Positions 1 through 7,228 of a DNA stretch of 25,224 nucleotides are shown here, in pieces; the stretch's first letter is position 1, and every line of letters starts with the position of its first letter. Position numbers and translations under genes: made by a program. Source of the stretch: JAWXBG01 sp044375415 (lineage in GTDB: Bacteria > Bacteroidota > Bacteroidia > Flavobacteriales_D > Sanyastnellaceae); NCBI GenBank assembly GCA_044375415.1, contig JBILMS010000050.1:1-25224 (forward strand). The letters are read 5' to 3'. Below the pieces are notes generated by a model that saw only the letters and a list, made by a program, of their open reading frames with translations, was not told where the DNA came from and searched no databases.

Positions 1-4
1 CGAG

Positions 5-52
5 ATGGGGGAGATAAATGGGCCGCTCCGCGGCCATTTTCTCTCCCCCTCT
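5..52. repeat. Long imperfect hairpin, REP-like
   Basis: A perfect inverted repeat GGCCGC (21-26) and GCGGCC (30-35) is separated by TCC. Pairing extends outward imperfectly, because the G-rich arm from about position 5 is nearly complementary to the C-rich arm up to about 52. It lies in a gene-free stretch (1-222) before the first gene. It could be the terminator of a gene left of the window, since the pyrimidine-rich right arm contains short T runs, or one of the GC-rich palindromes that recur in this window. Confidence 0.5.
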
Positions 53-69
53 CTTAATAATTTACAACG

Positions 70-91
70 GTCCCCGAGCGCAGCCGAGGGG
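70..91. repeat. Short GC-rich palindromic element
   Basis: CCCC at 72-75 is mirrored by GGGG at 88-91, with a GC-rich interior. It resembles the small intergenic palindromes common in Bacteroidetes genomes. That resemblance is from memory, not from a search. No gene overlaps it. Confidence 0.4.
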
Positions 92-189
92 TGGTATTGC
101 TTTGTCCTACTCTACATAATTAATTGGCTAATTGCTTCGAGAAAAAACGCAATCTCCTCAATCGAGGTCACCTCCTTTTCCCAATTCAC

Positions 190-197
190 TACATTTG
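190..197 (+). promoter_or_regulatory. Putative -7 box (TACATTTG) of the DUF6265 lipoprotein gene
   Basis: TACATTTG is a perfect match to the Bacteroidetes -7 consensus TAnnTTTG. It sits about 25 bp before the ATG at 223, giving a short leader. No clear -33 TTG is seen 19-21 bp upstream. The box favours translation from 223, because the in-frame ATG at 124 would lie upstream of it. Confidence 0.45.
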
Positions 198-222
198 TTT
201 ACCGAGAACACATTATGGAAAA

Positions 223-699
223 ATGAAATCAATCCCCTACGTCCTCTTGCTCCTAGTTCTTTCCGGATGTTCTATGAATAAAGACATCGCAACTGTTAAC
301 TTGAGCTCTTACCGTTGGCTCATCGGAGACTGGCAGAAGACAAGTGAGGAAGGCATTTTTAGGGAATCTTGGGATCAACTCAATGATTCTACCTATGAAG
401 GTCTCGGCACTTTTCAAGTAGGAGCTGAAATTGTGTTTTCAGAAGACATTATTTTTCAAAAAAGAAAAGGAAAACTAGAGTACGTTGTAAAAGCAGGCAC
501 TCAAAACGGAGGAGATCAAGTTACCTTCACCTGTACCAAAGCCAAAAAGAATTTTCTCGTTTTCGAAAATCCCGAGCATGATTTTCCATCAAAAATCACA
601 TACTTGCAGATGGGACAAGACTCCATGGTAGCTCAAATTTTCGGAGAGAAAAATGGAAAAGCCGCAACGGAGATTTTTCCTTTTGATCGAGTGAAGTGA
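223..699 (+). CDS. DUF6265 family lipoprotein
   Basis: This is a predicted lipoprotein of 158 residues. The N-terminus MKSIPYVLLLLVLSGC is a lipoprotein signal peptide ending in the lipobox LSGC, so the mature protein should start at Cys16 and be membrane anchored. After a short linker comes YRWLIGDWQ, and the C-terminal half has FENPEHDFPSKITY. These are the two hallmark stretches of the DUF6265 family, a small beta-rich domain of unknown biochemical role. The ATG at 223 is preferred over the in-frame ATG at 124 because it starts directly at the signal peptide and follows a -7 box at 190. The gene stands alone, with a 387-bp non-coding gap after it. The family call is by motif recognition, and the function is unknown. 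Confidence 0.85.
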   Translation: MKSIPYVLLLLVLSGCSMNKDIATVNLSSYRWLIGDWQKTSEEGIFRESWDQLNDSTYEGLGTFQVGAEIVFSEDIIFQKRKGKLEYVVKAGTQNGGDQVTFTCTKAKKNFLVFENPEHDFPSKITYLQMGQDSMVAQIFGEKNGKAATEIFPFDRVK

Positions 700-775
700 T
701 TCAGGTTTTACAGCGATCAACATCATTGCACTCCGTGAAGTGAAAAAATGAAGGCACTTCATTTATCACAAATAA

Positions 776-795
776 GCTCCGTAGGAGCGAAATCT
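776..795. repeat. Palindromic element GCTCC-GTA-GGAGC plus tail
   Basis: A perfect inverted repeat GCTCC (776-780) and GGAGC (784-788) is followed by GAAATCT. The same layout (GC-rich 5-bp stem, 3-nt loop, then GAcATCT) occurs twice at 11821-11892, so this is a member of a dispersed intergenic repeat family. It lies in the 387-bp gap 700-1086. That gap also has GAAGTG/CACTTC arms at about 737-760 and no convincing gene. Confidence 0.55.
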
Positions 796-830
796 TTGTA
801 GCAAATTGCCACACCCACCCCAAGAATCTA

Positions 831-845
831 GCCCGCGAAGCGGGC
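831..845. repeat. Perfect palindrome GCCCGC-GAA-GCGGGC
   Basis: A 6-bp perfect stem (831-836 and 840-845) with a GAA loop lies about 40 bp after the GCTCC palindrome in the same gene-free gap. A short A-rich and T-rich stretch follows up to the next gene, with no T-run directly after the stem. A REP-like repeat therefore fits better than a terminator. Confidence 0.45.
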
Positions 846-1033
846 GCATTTCCCATCATCTAGGAATTTCGTCCCAACATCTCTACACCAAATGTGCCCT
901 AGCCTTGAAATGGATTAAAAAAAATCAACTGATCTTCGTCAGTTCATCTATTCTTTTTCCTTTAAAATCAAGCCTTTCAGAAAACTCATTGATTCGGGTG
1001 ACATAAGGCACTTTTCTATTCCCCGACTCATTT

Positions 1034-1041
1034 CACATTTG
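1034..1041 (+). promoter_or_regulatory. Possible -7 box of the CstB-like gene
   Basis: CACATTTG matches TAnnTTTG at 7 of 8 places, about 46 bp before the ATG at 1087. TTT at 1012-1014 lies about 19 bp upstream and could stand in for the -33 TTG. This is a weak call that rests on position and one near-consensus box. Confidence 0.3.
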
Positions 1042-1086
1042 TAGTAGTAACTTACGATCTCACCAAAAGATCAAATTAATACCACT

Positions 1087-2502
1087 ATGAAAGTAGAACA
1101 GATTTATACGGGATGTTTAGCTCACGGCGCTTATTACATCGTATCCAATGGAGAGGCTGCTATTGTAGATCCACTTCGCGAGGTTAATCCATACCTCGAT
1201 AGACTGAAAGCAGATAATGCGAAACTGAAATTTATATTGGAAACTCACTTCCATGCTGATTTCGTTTCAGGGCATGTAGATCTGAAAAATAAAACCGGGG
1301 CGGAAATTATCTACGGACCGGGTGCAAAAGCAGACTTTGAATGTACATCCGCCTATGATGGTCAAATTCTAGAACTTGGAAATGTCAAAATCAAAGTGCT
1401 TCACACGCCCGGACATACCATGGAAAGTAGTTGCTTTTTGTTGATCGATGAAAATGGAAAGGAACATTCTTTATACTCAGGTGACACATTGTTTATAGGA
1501 GATGTTGGCCGTCCGGATCTCGCACAAAAAGCAGCAGGAAAAACGCAAGAGGAATTAGCAGCTTTGCTCTATCACAGTATTCGTGATAAAGTAATGACGT
1601 TAAATGACGATGTGATTGTTTATCCCGGTCATGGTGCCGGCAGCGCCTGCGGAAAAAACATGAGCAAAGAAACCGTTTCGACTATCGGTCACGAGAAAAA
1701 ACATAACTACGCTTTGAGAGCTAATATGACCGAACAGGAATTTGTGGAAGAAGTTACCGCAGGTCTCTTGCCACCCCCCGGATATTTTGGAATGAATGTG
1801 GCCATGAACAAACAAGGTTATGAAAGCATCGACTCTGTGCTCAATCATGCCACGAAAGCAATGACTGCAGAAGAATTCGAGGCTGCAGCTGAAGGTGGAG
1901 CCCTTATCCTGGATACAAGAAATGCTTCATATTTCGCCAAAGGTTTTATACCCCAATCCATCAATATTGGCCTCAACGGGGATTTTGCACCTTGGGTTGG
2001 TGCCCTCATTGTCGATGTAAAAACTCCACTTATTCTAGTTACCTATCCGGGGCGTGAAGAAGAAGCAGCGGTTCGATTAAGTCGCATAGGTTTCGATAAT
2101 CAACACGGTTATCTATTAGGGGGTTTCGAATCATGGATTTCTGCGGGTAAAGAATCCGATGAAATAAAACGGATGAGCGCTGAAGAATTCGAAAATAAAG
2201 TCAATCTCGTTAAAGATATGATTGTAGACATTCGAAAAGAGAGCGAATATTCTGCACAGCACATTGAAGATGCTTACAACAAACCCCTAGCCTATATCAA
2301 CCATTGGATAAAGGACATTAATCCGGAAGAACATTTTTACATGCATTGTGCGGGAGGCTACAGAAGTATGATAGCTGCCAGCATTTTAATGGCACGTGGG
2401 TACCGCAATTTTACGGAAGTTGAAGGTGGATTTGAAGCAATCAGCAAATCCGATATTCCTACAACGGACTACATCTGTCAGAGTAAAGTGATGAGGGTAT
2501 GA
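1087..2502 (+). CDS. CstB-like persulfide dioxygenase-rhodanese fusion (MBL fold)
   Basis: This 471-residue cytoplasmic protein is built from three parts. Residues 1-240 are a metallo-beta-lactamase domain of the ETHE1/persulfide-dioxygenase type. Its metal ligands are visible as THFHADFVSGH (His54, His56, Asp58), HTPGH (His110), SGDTLF (Asp133) and YPGHGAG (His182). Residues about 260-355 form a rhodanese fold with LVTYPGREEEA where the catalytic loop should be, so it has no Cys and is probably inactive. Residues about 365-465 are an active-type rhodanese with loop CAGGYRS (Cys421). This order matches the CstB family, which oxidises persulfides and produces thiosulfate in sulfide detoxification. 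Metal and persulfide chemistry is inferred from the family. It is transcribed alone and closed by the terminator at 2526. No sulfide-responsive regulator is adjacent. Confidence 0.85.
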   Translation: MKVEQIYTGCLAHGAYYIVSNGEAAIVDPLREVNPYLDRLKADNAKLKFILETHFHADFVSGHVDLKNKTGAEIIYGPGAKADFECTSAYDGQILELGNVKIKVLHTPGHTMESSCFLLIDENGKEHSLYSGDTLFIGDVGRPDLAQKAAGKTQEELAALLYHSIRDKVMTLNDDVIVYPGHGAGSACGKNMSKETVSTIGHEKKHNYALRANMTEQEFVEEVTAGLLPPPGYFGMNVAMNKQGYESIDSVLNHATKAMTAEEFEAAAEGGALILDTRNASYFAKGFIPQSINIGLNGDFAPWVGALIVDVKTPLILVTYPGREEEAAVRLSRIGFDNQHGYLLGGFESWISAGKESDEIKRMSAEEFENKVNLVKDMIVDIRKESEYSAQHIEDAYNKPLAYINHWIKDINPEEHFYMHCAGGYRSMIAASILMARGYRNFTEVEGGFEAISKSDIPTTDYICQSKVMRV

Positions 2503-2525
2503 CAGGTTCCTTGCGAACCCACGAA

Positions 2526-2553
2526 AGGCAGTTCAATGGAGCTGCCTTTTTTT
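2526..2553 (+). terminator. Rho-independent terminator of the CstB-like gene
   Basis: A 9-bp stem (2526-2534 pairs with 2539-2547, one G-U pair) with loop AATG is followed directly by seven T. It lies 24 bp after the stop codon of the persulfide dioxygenase-rhodanese gene and ends that transcript. Confidence 0.9.
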
Positions 2554-2615
2554 AATCCACACAGCTTGACTAGCGGTTGCCCGTGTTTACTAACTTGCGA
2601 TCAAAAATAGCCCCT

Positions 2616-3257
2616 ATGTTAATTGAAATATGGAGTGATGTTGTCTGCCCTTTTTGTTATATCGGCAAACGTAAACTCGAAAAAGCACTAGCCGATTTCC
2701 CACAAATATCGAATCCCGAAATAGTGTGGAAAAGTTATCAATTGATGCCCGATCTCAAGCCGGAAGATTATGGTTCGGACCTAAAGGAATACCTTTCTCG
2801 AAAGTACAATGTGACATTGGAAGAAGCCAAAGCCATGAACGATCGTGTTACAGAACATGCCTCTGTTTATGGATTGACTTATAGATTAGAAAATTCGATA
2901 GTAGTAAATACCCTCGATGCCCATCGACTTTCGCACTTTTCAAAAAAATATGGAAAACAAGATGAAACGGAAGAGGCATTGTTCAAAGCCTATTTCACCG
3001 ATGGAGTGAATACGGCTGACCATGATCAATTAATAAAAATTGGAAGTAGTGTGGGTTTGCCAGCGGATGAAATCCAAACCATGTTGAGCTCTGATGAATT
3101 TTCATCGCAGGTGGAAGAAGATATATACGAGTCACGTCAGCTTGGAATCAGGGGTGTTCCCTTTTTTGTTTTTAATCGCAAGTATGCCATCTCCGGAGCG
3201 CAAGAGGATCTGCTGTTTAGTCAAACCATAGAAAAAATATTGGCCGAAAACAATTAA
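2616..3257 (+). CDS. DsbA-family oxidoreductase, FrnE type
   Basis: This is a 213-residue protein starting MLIEIWSDVVCPFCYIGKRK. The CPFC active-site pair (Cys11 and Cys14) sits at the very N-terminus, as in the FrnE/2-hydroxychromene-2-carboxylate isomerase-like branch of the DsbA family. A helical insert follows, and GIRGVPFFVFN near residue 180 supplies the cis-proline loop of the thioredoxin fold. There is no signal peptide, so it should act in the cytoplasm as a thiol-disulfide oxidoreductase or isomerase. The ATG at 2616 is chosen because it begins directly at the first beta strand of the fold; an in-frame TTG at 2577 would only add a non-conserved extension. It follows the strong terminator at 2526 and so should have its own promoter. 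The family is clear, the substrate is unknown. Confidence 0.88.
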   Translation: MLIEIWSDVVCPFCYIGKRKLEKALADFPQISNPEIVWKSYQLMPDLKPEDYGSDLKEYLSRKYNVTLEEAKAMNDRVTEHASVYGLTYRLENSIVVNTLDAHRLSHFSKKYGKQDETEEALFKAYFTDGVNTADHDQLIKIGSSVGLPADEIQTMLSSDEFSSQVEEDIYESRQLGIRGVPFFVFNRKYAISGAQEDLLFSQTIEKILAENN

Positions 3258-3318
3258 ACCTGATCGGCAGAATTCAAATTTTATCCCGTAGGACTTTAGA
3301 ACCCAATGTCTGACTATT

Positions 3319-5610
3319 ATGATCTCGAAAATATTTTTTTCTCTAATAATTATTCTCATTAGCCTTGTCACATATTCACAAGACCTCAATCCTTATGTGA
3401 ATCCTTTAATTGGAACCGACAAAATGGGTCACACGTATCCCGGCGCTACCGTGCCTTTTGGGATGGTGCAGCTCAGTCCGGATACAGATACAATTCCATA
3501 CGAAGTGGATGGCAAATACAACAAAGATATTTACAAATACTGCGCAGGATATCAGTACGACGATCCGACCATAGTTGGTTTCAGTCATACCCATTTCAGT
3601 GGAACAGGTCATTCAGATTTAGGAGACATACTTATCATGCCTACAAGTGGACCTTTGCAAATGCATCCCGGAACGGCTGATGCTTCAGAAAGTGGTTTTC
3701 GGTCGCGTTATTCACATGATCGCGAAAAGGCACAGCCCAACTACTACACCGCTTGGTTGGATGATCATGGAATTCTCGCCGAACTCACCACCACTGAACG
3801 AGTGGGGATGCATCGATACACTTTTCCCGAGTCCTCTGAAAGTCACATTATTCTTGATCTTGTTTCCGGAATTTATAACTACGACAACAAAAATGTTTGG
3901 ACCTTCATTCGAATTGAAAATGATTCGTTGATTACCGGATACCGTCAAACGAACGGATGGGCTCGAACAAGAACATTGTACTTCGCTATTTCGTTTTCAA
4001 AACCTTTTACCTCATATGGGTATGAGAACTCAGCTACAAAGGAGGTCTATCGCGGATTTTGGAGGAAATTTGATGTCTTCAAAAACTTCCCTGAGATAGC
4101 CGGAAAACAAATTCGAGCACATTTCGATTTTGATACAAAAGCCGGAGAACAAGTTATGATCAAAGTGGGGCTCTCTTCTTCCGGCATGGACGGCGCCTTT
4201 AAAAATTTGTATGAAGAGATACCGCATTGGGACTTTGCTAAAGTGGTAAAAGACGGACAGGAAAAATGGAATCGAGAGTTATCAAAGATTCGCATCGAAA
4301 CACTGGACGAAGAGACCAAGACTAATTTCTACACGGCTCTTTATCACACCATGTTGGCGCCCACGCTATACTCGGATGTAGATGGTAATTATCGCGGCTT
4401 AAATCAAATGGATGCAAGAGCAATTGGATATGACGAATACACTACTTTTTCGTTGTGGGATACCTATCGCGCAGAGCATCCCCTATTGAATCTTCTTCAT
4501 CCCAAACGCAACGGCGACATGGTGGTATCCATGTTAAATCATTACAACATGAGCACCTGGAAGATGTTGCCAGTATGGTCGCACCACGCCAACGAAAACT
4601 GGTGTATGATCGGTTATCATTCCGTACCCGTAATTGCCGATGCGATTTTGAATGGCAACGAAGTAAAGCAATATGAAAACGAGTTGCTCGATGCTTGTGT
4701 AAATACCGCGCGCACTCGCAGTTATGATGGACTCGGGTACTACATGGATCTCGGTTTCGTGCCGGAAGACAAAAACGGCAGCTCCGTTTCGAAGACCCTT
4801 GAATACGCCTTCGATGATTGGTGTATAGCCCAGATTGCCCTTAAATTGGGGAAAGAAGACATATACACCGAGTTCATAAAACGATCGGAGAATTACAAAA
4901 ATGTCTATGATCCATCCATTGGTTATATGCGTCCGCGACTATCAGATGGAACTTTCAAAAAAGACTTTGATGTGCTAAGTACGCATGGACAAGGATTTAT
5001 CGAGGGCAATGCATGGAACTATAGTTTATATGTGCCACATGCACCTGACAGTTTGATAGCAATGATGGGCGGTAAAAAACGTTTTACCGAACACCTCGAT
5101 TCCCTTTTTACCATGAATCTACCGGATTCCTTTTTTGCCGATACTGAAGACATCACGCGTGAGGGAATTATTGGAAATTATGTTCATGGTAATGAGCCAT
5201 CTCATCATGCGGCATACTTATTCAACTATTCAGGAGCACCTAATAAAACTCAGGAACGCGTTCGCATGATCATGAAAAAGATGTATCAGGCACGTCCCGA
5301 CGGGCTTGGAGGTAATGATGACTGCGGACAGATGAGTGCTTGGTATATATTCAGTGCACTTGGATTTTATCCTATAGCACCCGGGTCGGGGGAATATTCT
5401 ATCGGAAGCCCCTTGGTTTTGTCAGCCACATTACAACTCAAAAACTCCTCAGGTAAAGAAACCACACTTCTCATTCGCGCAGAAAATCAAAGCGAGAAAA
5501 ATGTACATGTTAAAAAAGTAATCTTGAATGGTCGTCCTATAAAAACGTGGAAGCTCAAACACAGCGAACTGATCGAAGGTGGGGAATTGGTTTTTGTAAT
5601 GGGGAAATGA
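3319..5610 (+). CDS. GH92 family alpha-mannosidase, secreted
   Basis: This 763-residue glycoside hydrolase family 92 protein has signal peptide MISKIFFSLIIILISLVTYSQ, so it is exported. The N-terminal domain opens with VNPLIGTDKMGHTYPGATVP, typical of GH92, and contains GFSHTHFSGTGHSDLGD. The (alpha/alpha)6 catalytic domain follows with FSLWDTYRAEHPL (about 377-389), GQGFIEGNAWNYS (557-569; Glu562 is the likely acid), GNEPSHHAAYLFNYSG and GLGGNDDCGQMSAWY (662-676; Asp667/Asp668 are the likely base). The family consists of calcium-dependent exo-alpha-mannosidases that trim alpha-mannans and N-glycans; the exact linkage cannot be read from sequence. No SusC/SusD pair or other glycosidase is nearby, so it is not in an obvious polysaccharide utilisation locus. 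Length is normal for the family. Confidence 0.93.
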   Translation: MISKIFFSLIIILISLVTYSQDLNPYVNPLIGTDKMGHTYPGATVPFGMVQLSPDTDTIPYEVDGKYNKDIYKYCAGYQYDDPTIVGFSHTHFSGTGHSDLGDILIMPTSGPLQMHPGTADASESGFRSRYSHDREKAQPNYYTAWLDDHGILAELTTTERVGMHRYTFPESSESHIILDLVSGIYNYDNKNVWTFIRIENDSLITGYRQTNGWARTRTLYFAISFSKPFTSYGYENSATKEVYRGFWRKFDVFKNFPEIAGKQIRAHFDFDTKAGEQVMIKVGLSSSGMDGAFKNLYEEIPHWDFAKVVKDGQEKWNRELSKIRIETLDEETKTNFYTALYHTMLAPTLYSDVDGNYRGLNQMDARAIGYDEYTTFSLWDTYRAEHPLLNLLHPKRNGDMVVSMLNHYNMSTWKMLPVWSHHANENWCMIGYHSVPVIADAILNGNEVKQYENELLDACVNTARTRSYDGLGYYMDLGFVPEDKNGSSVSKTLEYAFDDWCIAQIALKLGKEDIYTEFIKRSENYKNVYDPSIGYMRPRLSDGTFKKDFDVLSTHGQGFIEGNAWNYSLYVPHAPDSLIAMMGGKKRFTEHLDSLFTMNLPDSFFADTEDITREGIIGNYVHGNEPSHHAAYLFNYSGAPNKTQERVRMIMKKMYQARPDGLGGNDDCGQMSAWYIFSALGFYPIAPGSGEYSIGSPLVLSATLQLKNSSGKETTLLIRAENQSEKNVHVKKVILNGRPIKTWKLKHSELIEGGELVFVMGK

Positions 5611-5750
5611 TTTACCAAGATAAAAACAAAACTCCCGAAGTACCTTTCAGTATATTATTAAAGCCATCCACAAGGGTTCCATTACCAACTGCGCGCTGAA
5701 AAAACATCAAATCACAGATACAAATTCAAAATATTTTGTACTTTCGCACT

Positions 5751-5957
5751 ATGCTAGTTGAAAGAACAAGTAAAGATAGAATCACCATTTCCATTGACTC
5801 GTCATTGGATTCATATGGACTGCAATCCATCCTGGATTATGTAAGATATCTTGAAATTTCCTCTAAAAGCAAAGCAAAAAAAAGTGATGTCGATAATTTT
5901 TTAGCCAACTCTTCTAAGAATTGGTGGAGTAAGAATCGCAAGAACTTCGTTAAGTGA
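5751..5957 (+). CDS. Antitoxin-like protein paired with a PIN-domain remnant
   Basis: This small basic protein has 68 residues. It starts MLVERTSKDRITISIDSS and ends with a Trp-Trp motif (SSKNWWSKNRKNF). The body carries a predicted helix with SILDYVRYLE followed by a Lys/Ser-rich segment. I recall this layout (DRITI...DY..YLE...WW.KN) from short proteins encoded immediately upstream of PIN-domain nucleases in Bacteroidetes, where they presumably act as antitoxins. The downstream frame overlaps its stop codon (GTGA) and begins as a PIN domain, which supports this role. The start at 5751 is preferred over an upstream in-frame codon because it follows a T-rich promoter-like stretch with TACTTTCG at 5739-5746. 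The toxin partner is truncated, so the antitoxin may be an orphan remnant. Confidence 0.6.
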   Translation: MLVERTSKDRITISIDSSLDSYGLQSILDYVRYLEISSKSKAKKSDVDNFLANSSKNWWSKNRKNFVK

Positions 5958-6061
5958 AAGTCATTGTCGACGCAAACATAGTTTTCAGCGCAATTCTAAC
6001 ACAAAATGGGAAGATTGCGGAAATTCTTATTAGTCAATCAAACATTGATCTTAACAAATGA
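5954..6061 (+). pseudogene. Truncated PIN-domain toxin remnant
   Basis: From the GTG at 5954, which overlaps the antitoxin stop codon by four bases, a 35-codon frame reads VKVIVDANIVFSAIL and then KIAEILI before stopping at 6059-6061. VIVDANIVFSAIL is the classic first strand and helix of a PIN nuclease, including the first catalytic Asp (Asp6). A complete PIN toxin needs about 130 residues and two to three further acidic residues. None appear after the stop in any frame, and the DUF1801 gene begins 40 bp later. The remainder therefore looks deleted rather than frameshifted. The frame is stop-start coupled to the antitoxin-like gene, as in intact vapBC-like pairs. Confidence 0.7.
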
Positions 6062-6101
6062 AAACCTCCATTCTAGGTTTCAAACTAATTTTGAATCTAA
6101 A

Positions 6102-6488
6102 ATGTCACCAAACTCAACGGTAACCACTTTTCTCGACGAACTAAACCACCCATTCCGAAAAGAAATCGAAGCACTTCGAATGTTTATTCTACAAGCGAAT
6201 TCTTCACTCTCCGAAAACATCAAATGGAACGGTCCGAACTACAGTTTTAAAGATCAGGATCGAATCACCATGCGCATTCAACCCCCTAAACAACTTCAAC
6301 TCATTTTCCATCGGGGTGCTAAAGTTCTGGAAGCTCCAAAAACCAAATTAATTACTGAAGACTTTGGAATGCTTGCCTGGAAAGCAAATGATCGCGCAGT
6401 TGCCACTTTCAAAAACATAAACGACATCGTTTCTCGCGAAAAAGAAATTACCCGGATTGTGCAGGAATGGATTGAGACATCAACGTAA
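6102..6488 (+). CDS. DUF1801 domain-containing protein
   Basis: This is a 128-residue cytoplasmic protein starting MSPNSTVTTFLDELNHPFRKEIEALR. The segment ENIKWNGPNYSFKDQDRIT (about 38-56) and the later strand QLIFHRGAKV are typical of DUF1801 (the YdhG/YjbR-like fold), a small alpha/beta family without an established biochemical function. The ATG at 6102 is preferred: the frame is open further upstream to 6006, but that part overlaps the PIN remnant in another frame and reads as non-protein-like. It lies 40 bp after the broken toxin and may sit at the right edge of the deletion that removed it. Confidence 0.82.
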   Translation: MSPNSTVTTFLDELNHPFRKEIEALRMFILQANSSLSENIKWNGPNYSFKDQDRITMRIQPPKQLQLIFHRGAKVLEAPKTKLITEDFGMLAWKANDRAVATFKNINDIVSREKEITRIVQEWIETST

Positions 6489-6561
6489 TTCAACAGAGCA
6501 CAAGTTCGCCAAAAAATTTACTAATTCCAGTCATTCCACCTCTGATTCCGCTCCTCCATCT

Positions 6562-6585
6562 TGGTCGTATAAAAACTCACGACCA
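6562..6585 (+). promoter_or_regulatory. Inverted repeat abutting a start codon
   Basis: TGGTCGT (6562-6568) and ACGACCA (6579-6585) form a perfect 7-bp inverted repeat whose right arm ends on the A of the ATG at 6585. As RNA it would hide the start region; as DNA it could be an operator. There is no independent support for either reading. Confidence 0.3.
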
Positions 6586-7133
6586 TGGCTATCAAAAAAA
6601 ATTTAATTGATGATCCCATTCTTAACATTTCAACTTCGATAAGCAGTCCCGGTTTGGGCGGAATAGTTGAATTGTTAAAACCCGAAGAAGTACTATCCGA
6701 CGAACGTAGTATTACAGTATTAAAACCTCTAAAAATACTAGGGTTTCACCGTCATGTGAGTTTTATCGAAAAAGGATCACAGGAGAATTCTGTTTTCACG
6801 GATGAATTCAGTATAACCGTTCCGGCAGGCACCATACATATAGTAAGTTCTGTGGAGGATTTGCTGCTAGCATAAGGCGAATTTAATATAACTCTCTCCG
6901 GAAATTCCGGTTATTTCATCGCCGTCAAAAAATCCAAAATTGATCCCATTTCTTTTGTTGGGGTAACTATAAACGTCTTAAACATTGGAGATCTCCGTCC
7001 CGGAGGAGATCAACCGCCACAATTAGTTCGTACAGCCGACATCAGCGTCGATCTAATCGTACATAGCGAAAAAAAACTTCCATCATTTGGGGCCGTTTGC
7101 AAGTTCGCGCTTCTTTTCCTGGGAGAAGAGTAG
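6585..7133 (+). pseudogene. Unrecognised protein gene interrupted by an in-frame TAA
   Basis: The frame from the ATG at 6585 runs 96 codons to a TAA at 6873-6875. The same frame then continues without another stop for 85 more codons to TAG at 7131-7133, with normal-looking protein (GEFNITLSGNSGYFIAV just after the stop, LNIGDLRPGGDQPPQLV later, ending FALLFLGEE). Read as one, it is a 182-codon gene with one internal nonsense codon. It has no signal peptide, membrane segment or recognised domain; the content is mixed beta-like. Alternatives are a sequencing error at 6873-6875, or a shortened functional 96-residue protein followed by decaying sequence. TAA is not a selenocysteine or pyrrolysine codon, so programmed recoding is unlikely. 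The inverted repeat at 6562 precedes the start. Confidence 0.6.
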
Positions 7134-7200
7134 TTTTGGACGTCTAATCGACATTTCACCGCATTCACTCATTTCCATGCACCAAAAAGTTCTATCCAAG

Positions 7201-7208
7201 TACCTTTG
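7201..7208 (+). promoter_or_regulatory. -7 box (TACCTTTG) of the T9SS cargo gene pair
   Basis: TACCTTTG is a perfect TAnnTTTG match, 20 bp before the ATG at 7229, giving a leader of roughly 15 nt. No clean TTG occurs 19-21 bp upstream. It probably drives both overlapping cargo genes. Confidence 0.55.
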
Positions 7209-7228
7209 GTTTTTATAATTACAGGTAT

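Noticed and set aside
921..944. Possible minus-strand terminator (AACTGA/TCAGTT with a T-run on the minus strand)
   Set aside because: The stem is only 6 bp and AT-rich, and no minus-strand gene ends there.
806..1006. Open frame of 66 codons in the first large intergenic gap
   Set aside because: It runs through a palindromic repeat, its translation is low in protein-like character, and no promoter or leader supports it.
3319..5610. Polysaccharide utilisation locus around the GH92 gene
   Set aside because: No SusC/SusD-like genes, other glycosidases or hybrid regulator are present in the window.
6873..6875. Programmed recoding (selenocysteine or pyrrolysine) at the in-frame stop
   Set aside because: The codon is TAA, which is not used for either amino acid, and no recoding structure is apparent.
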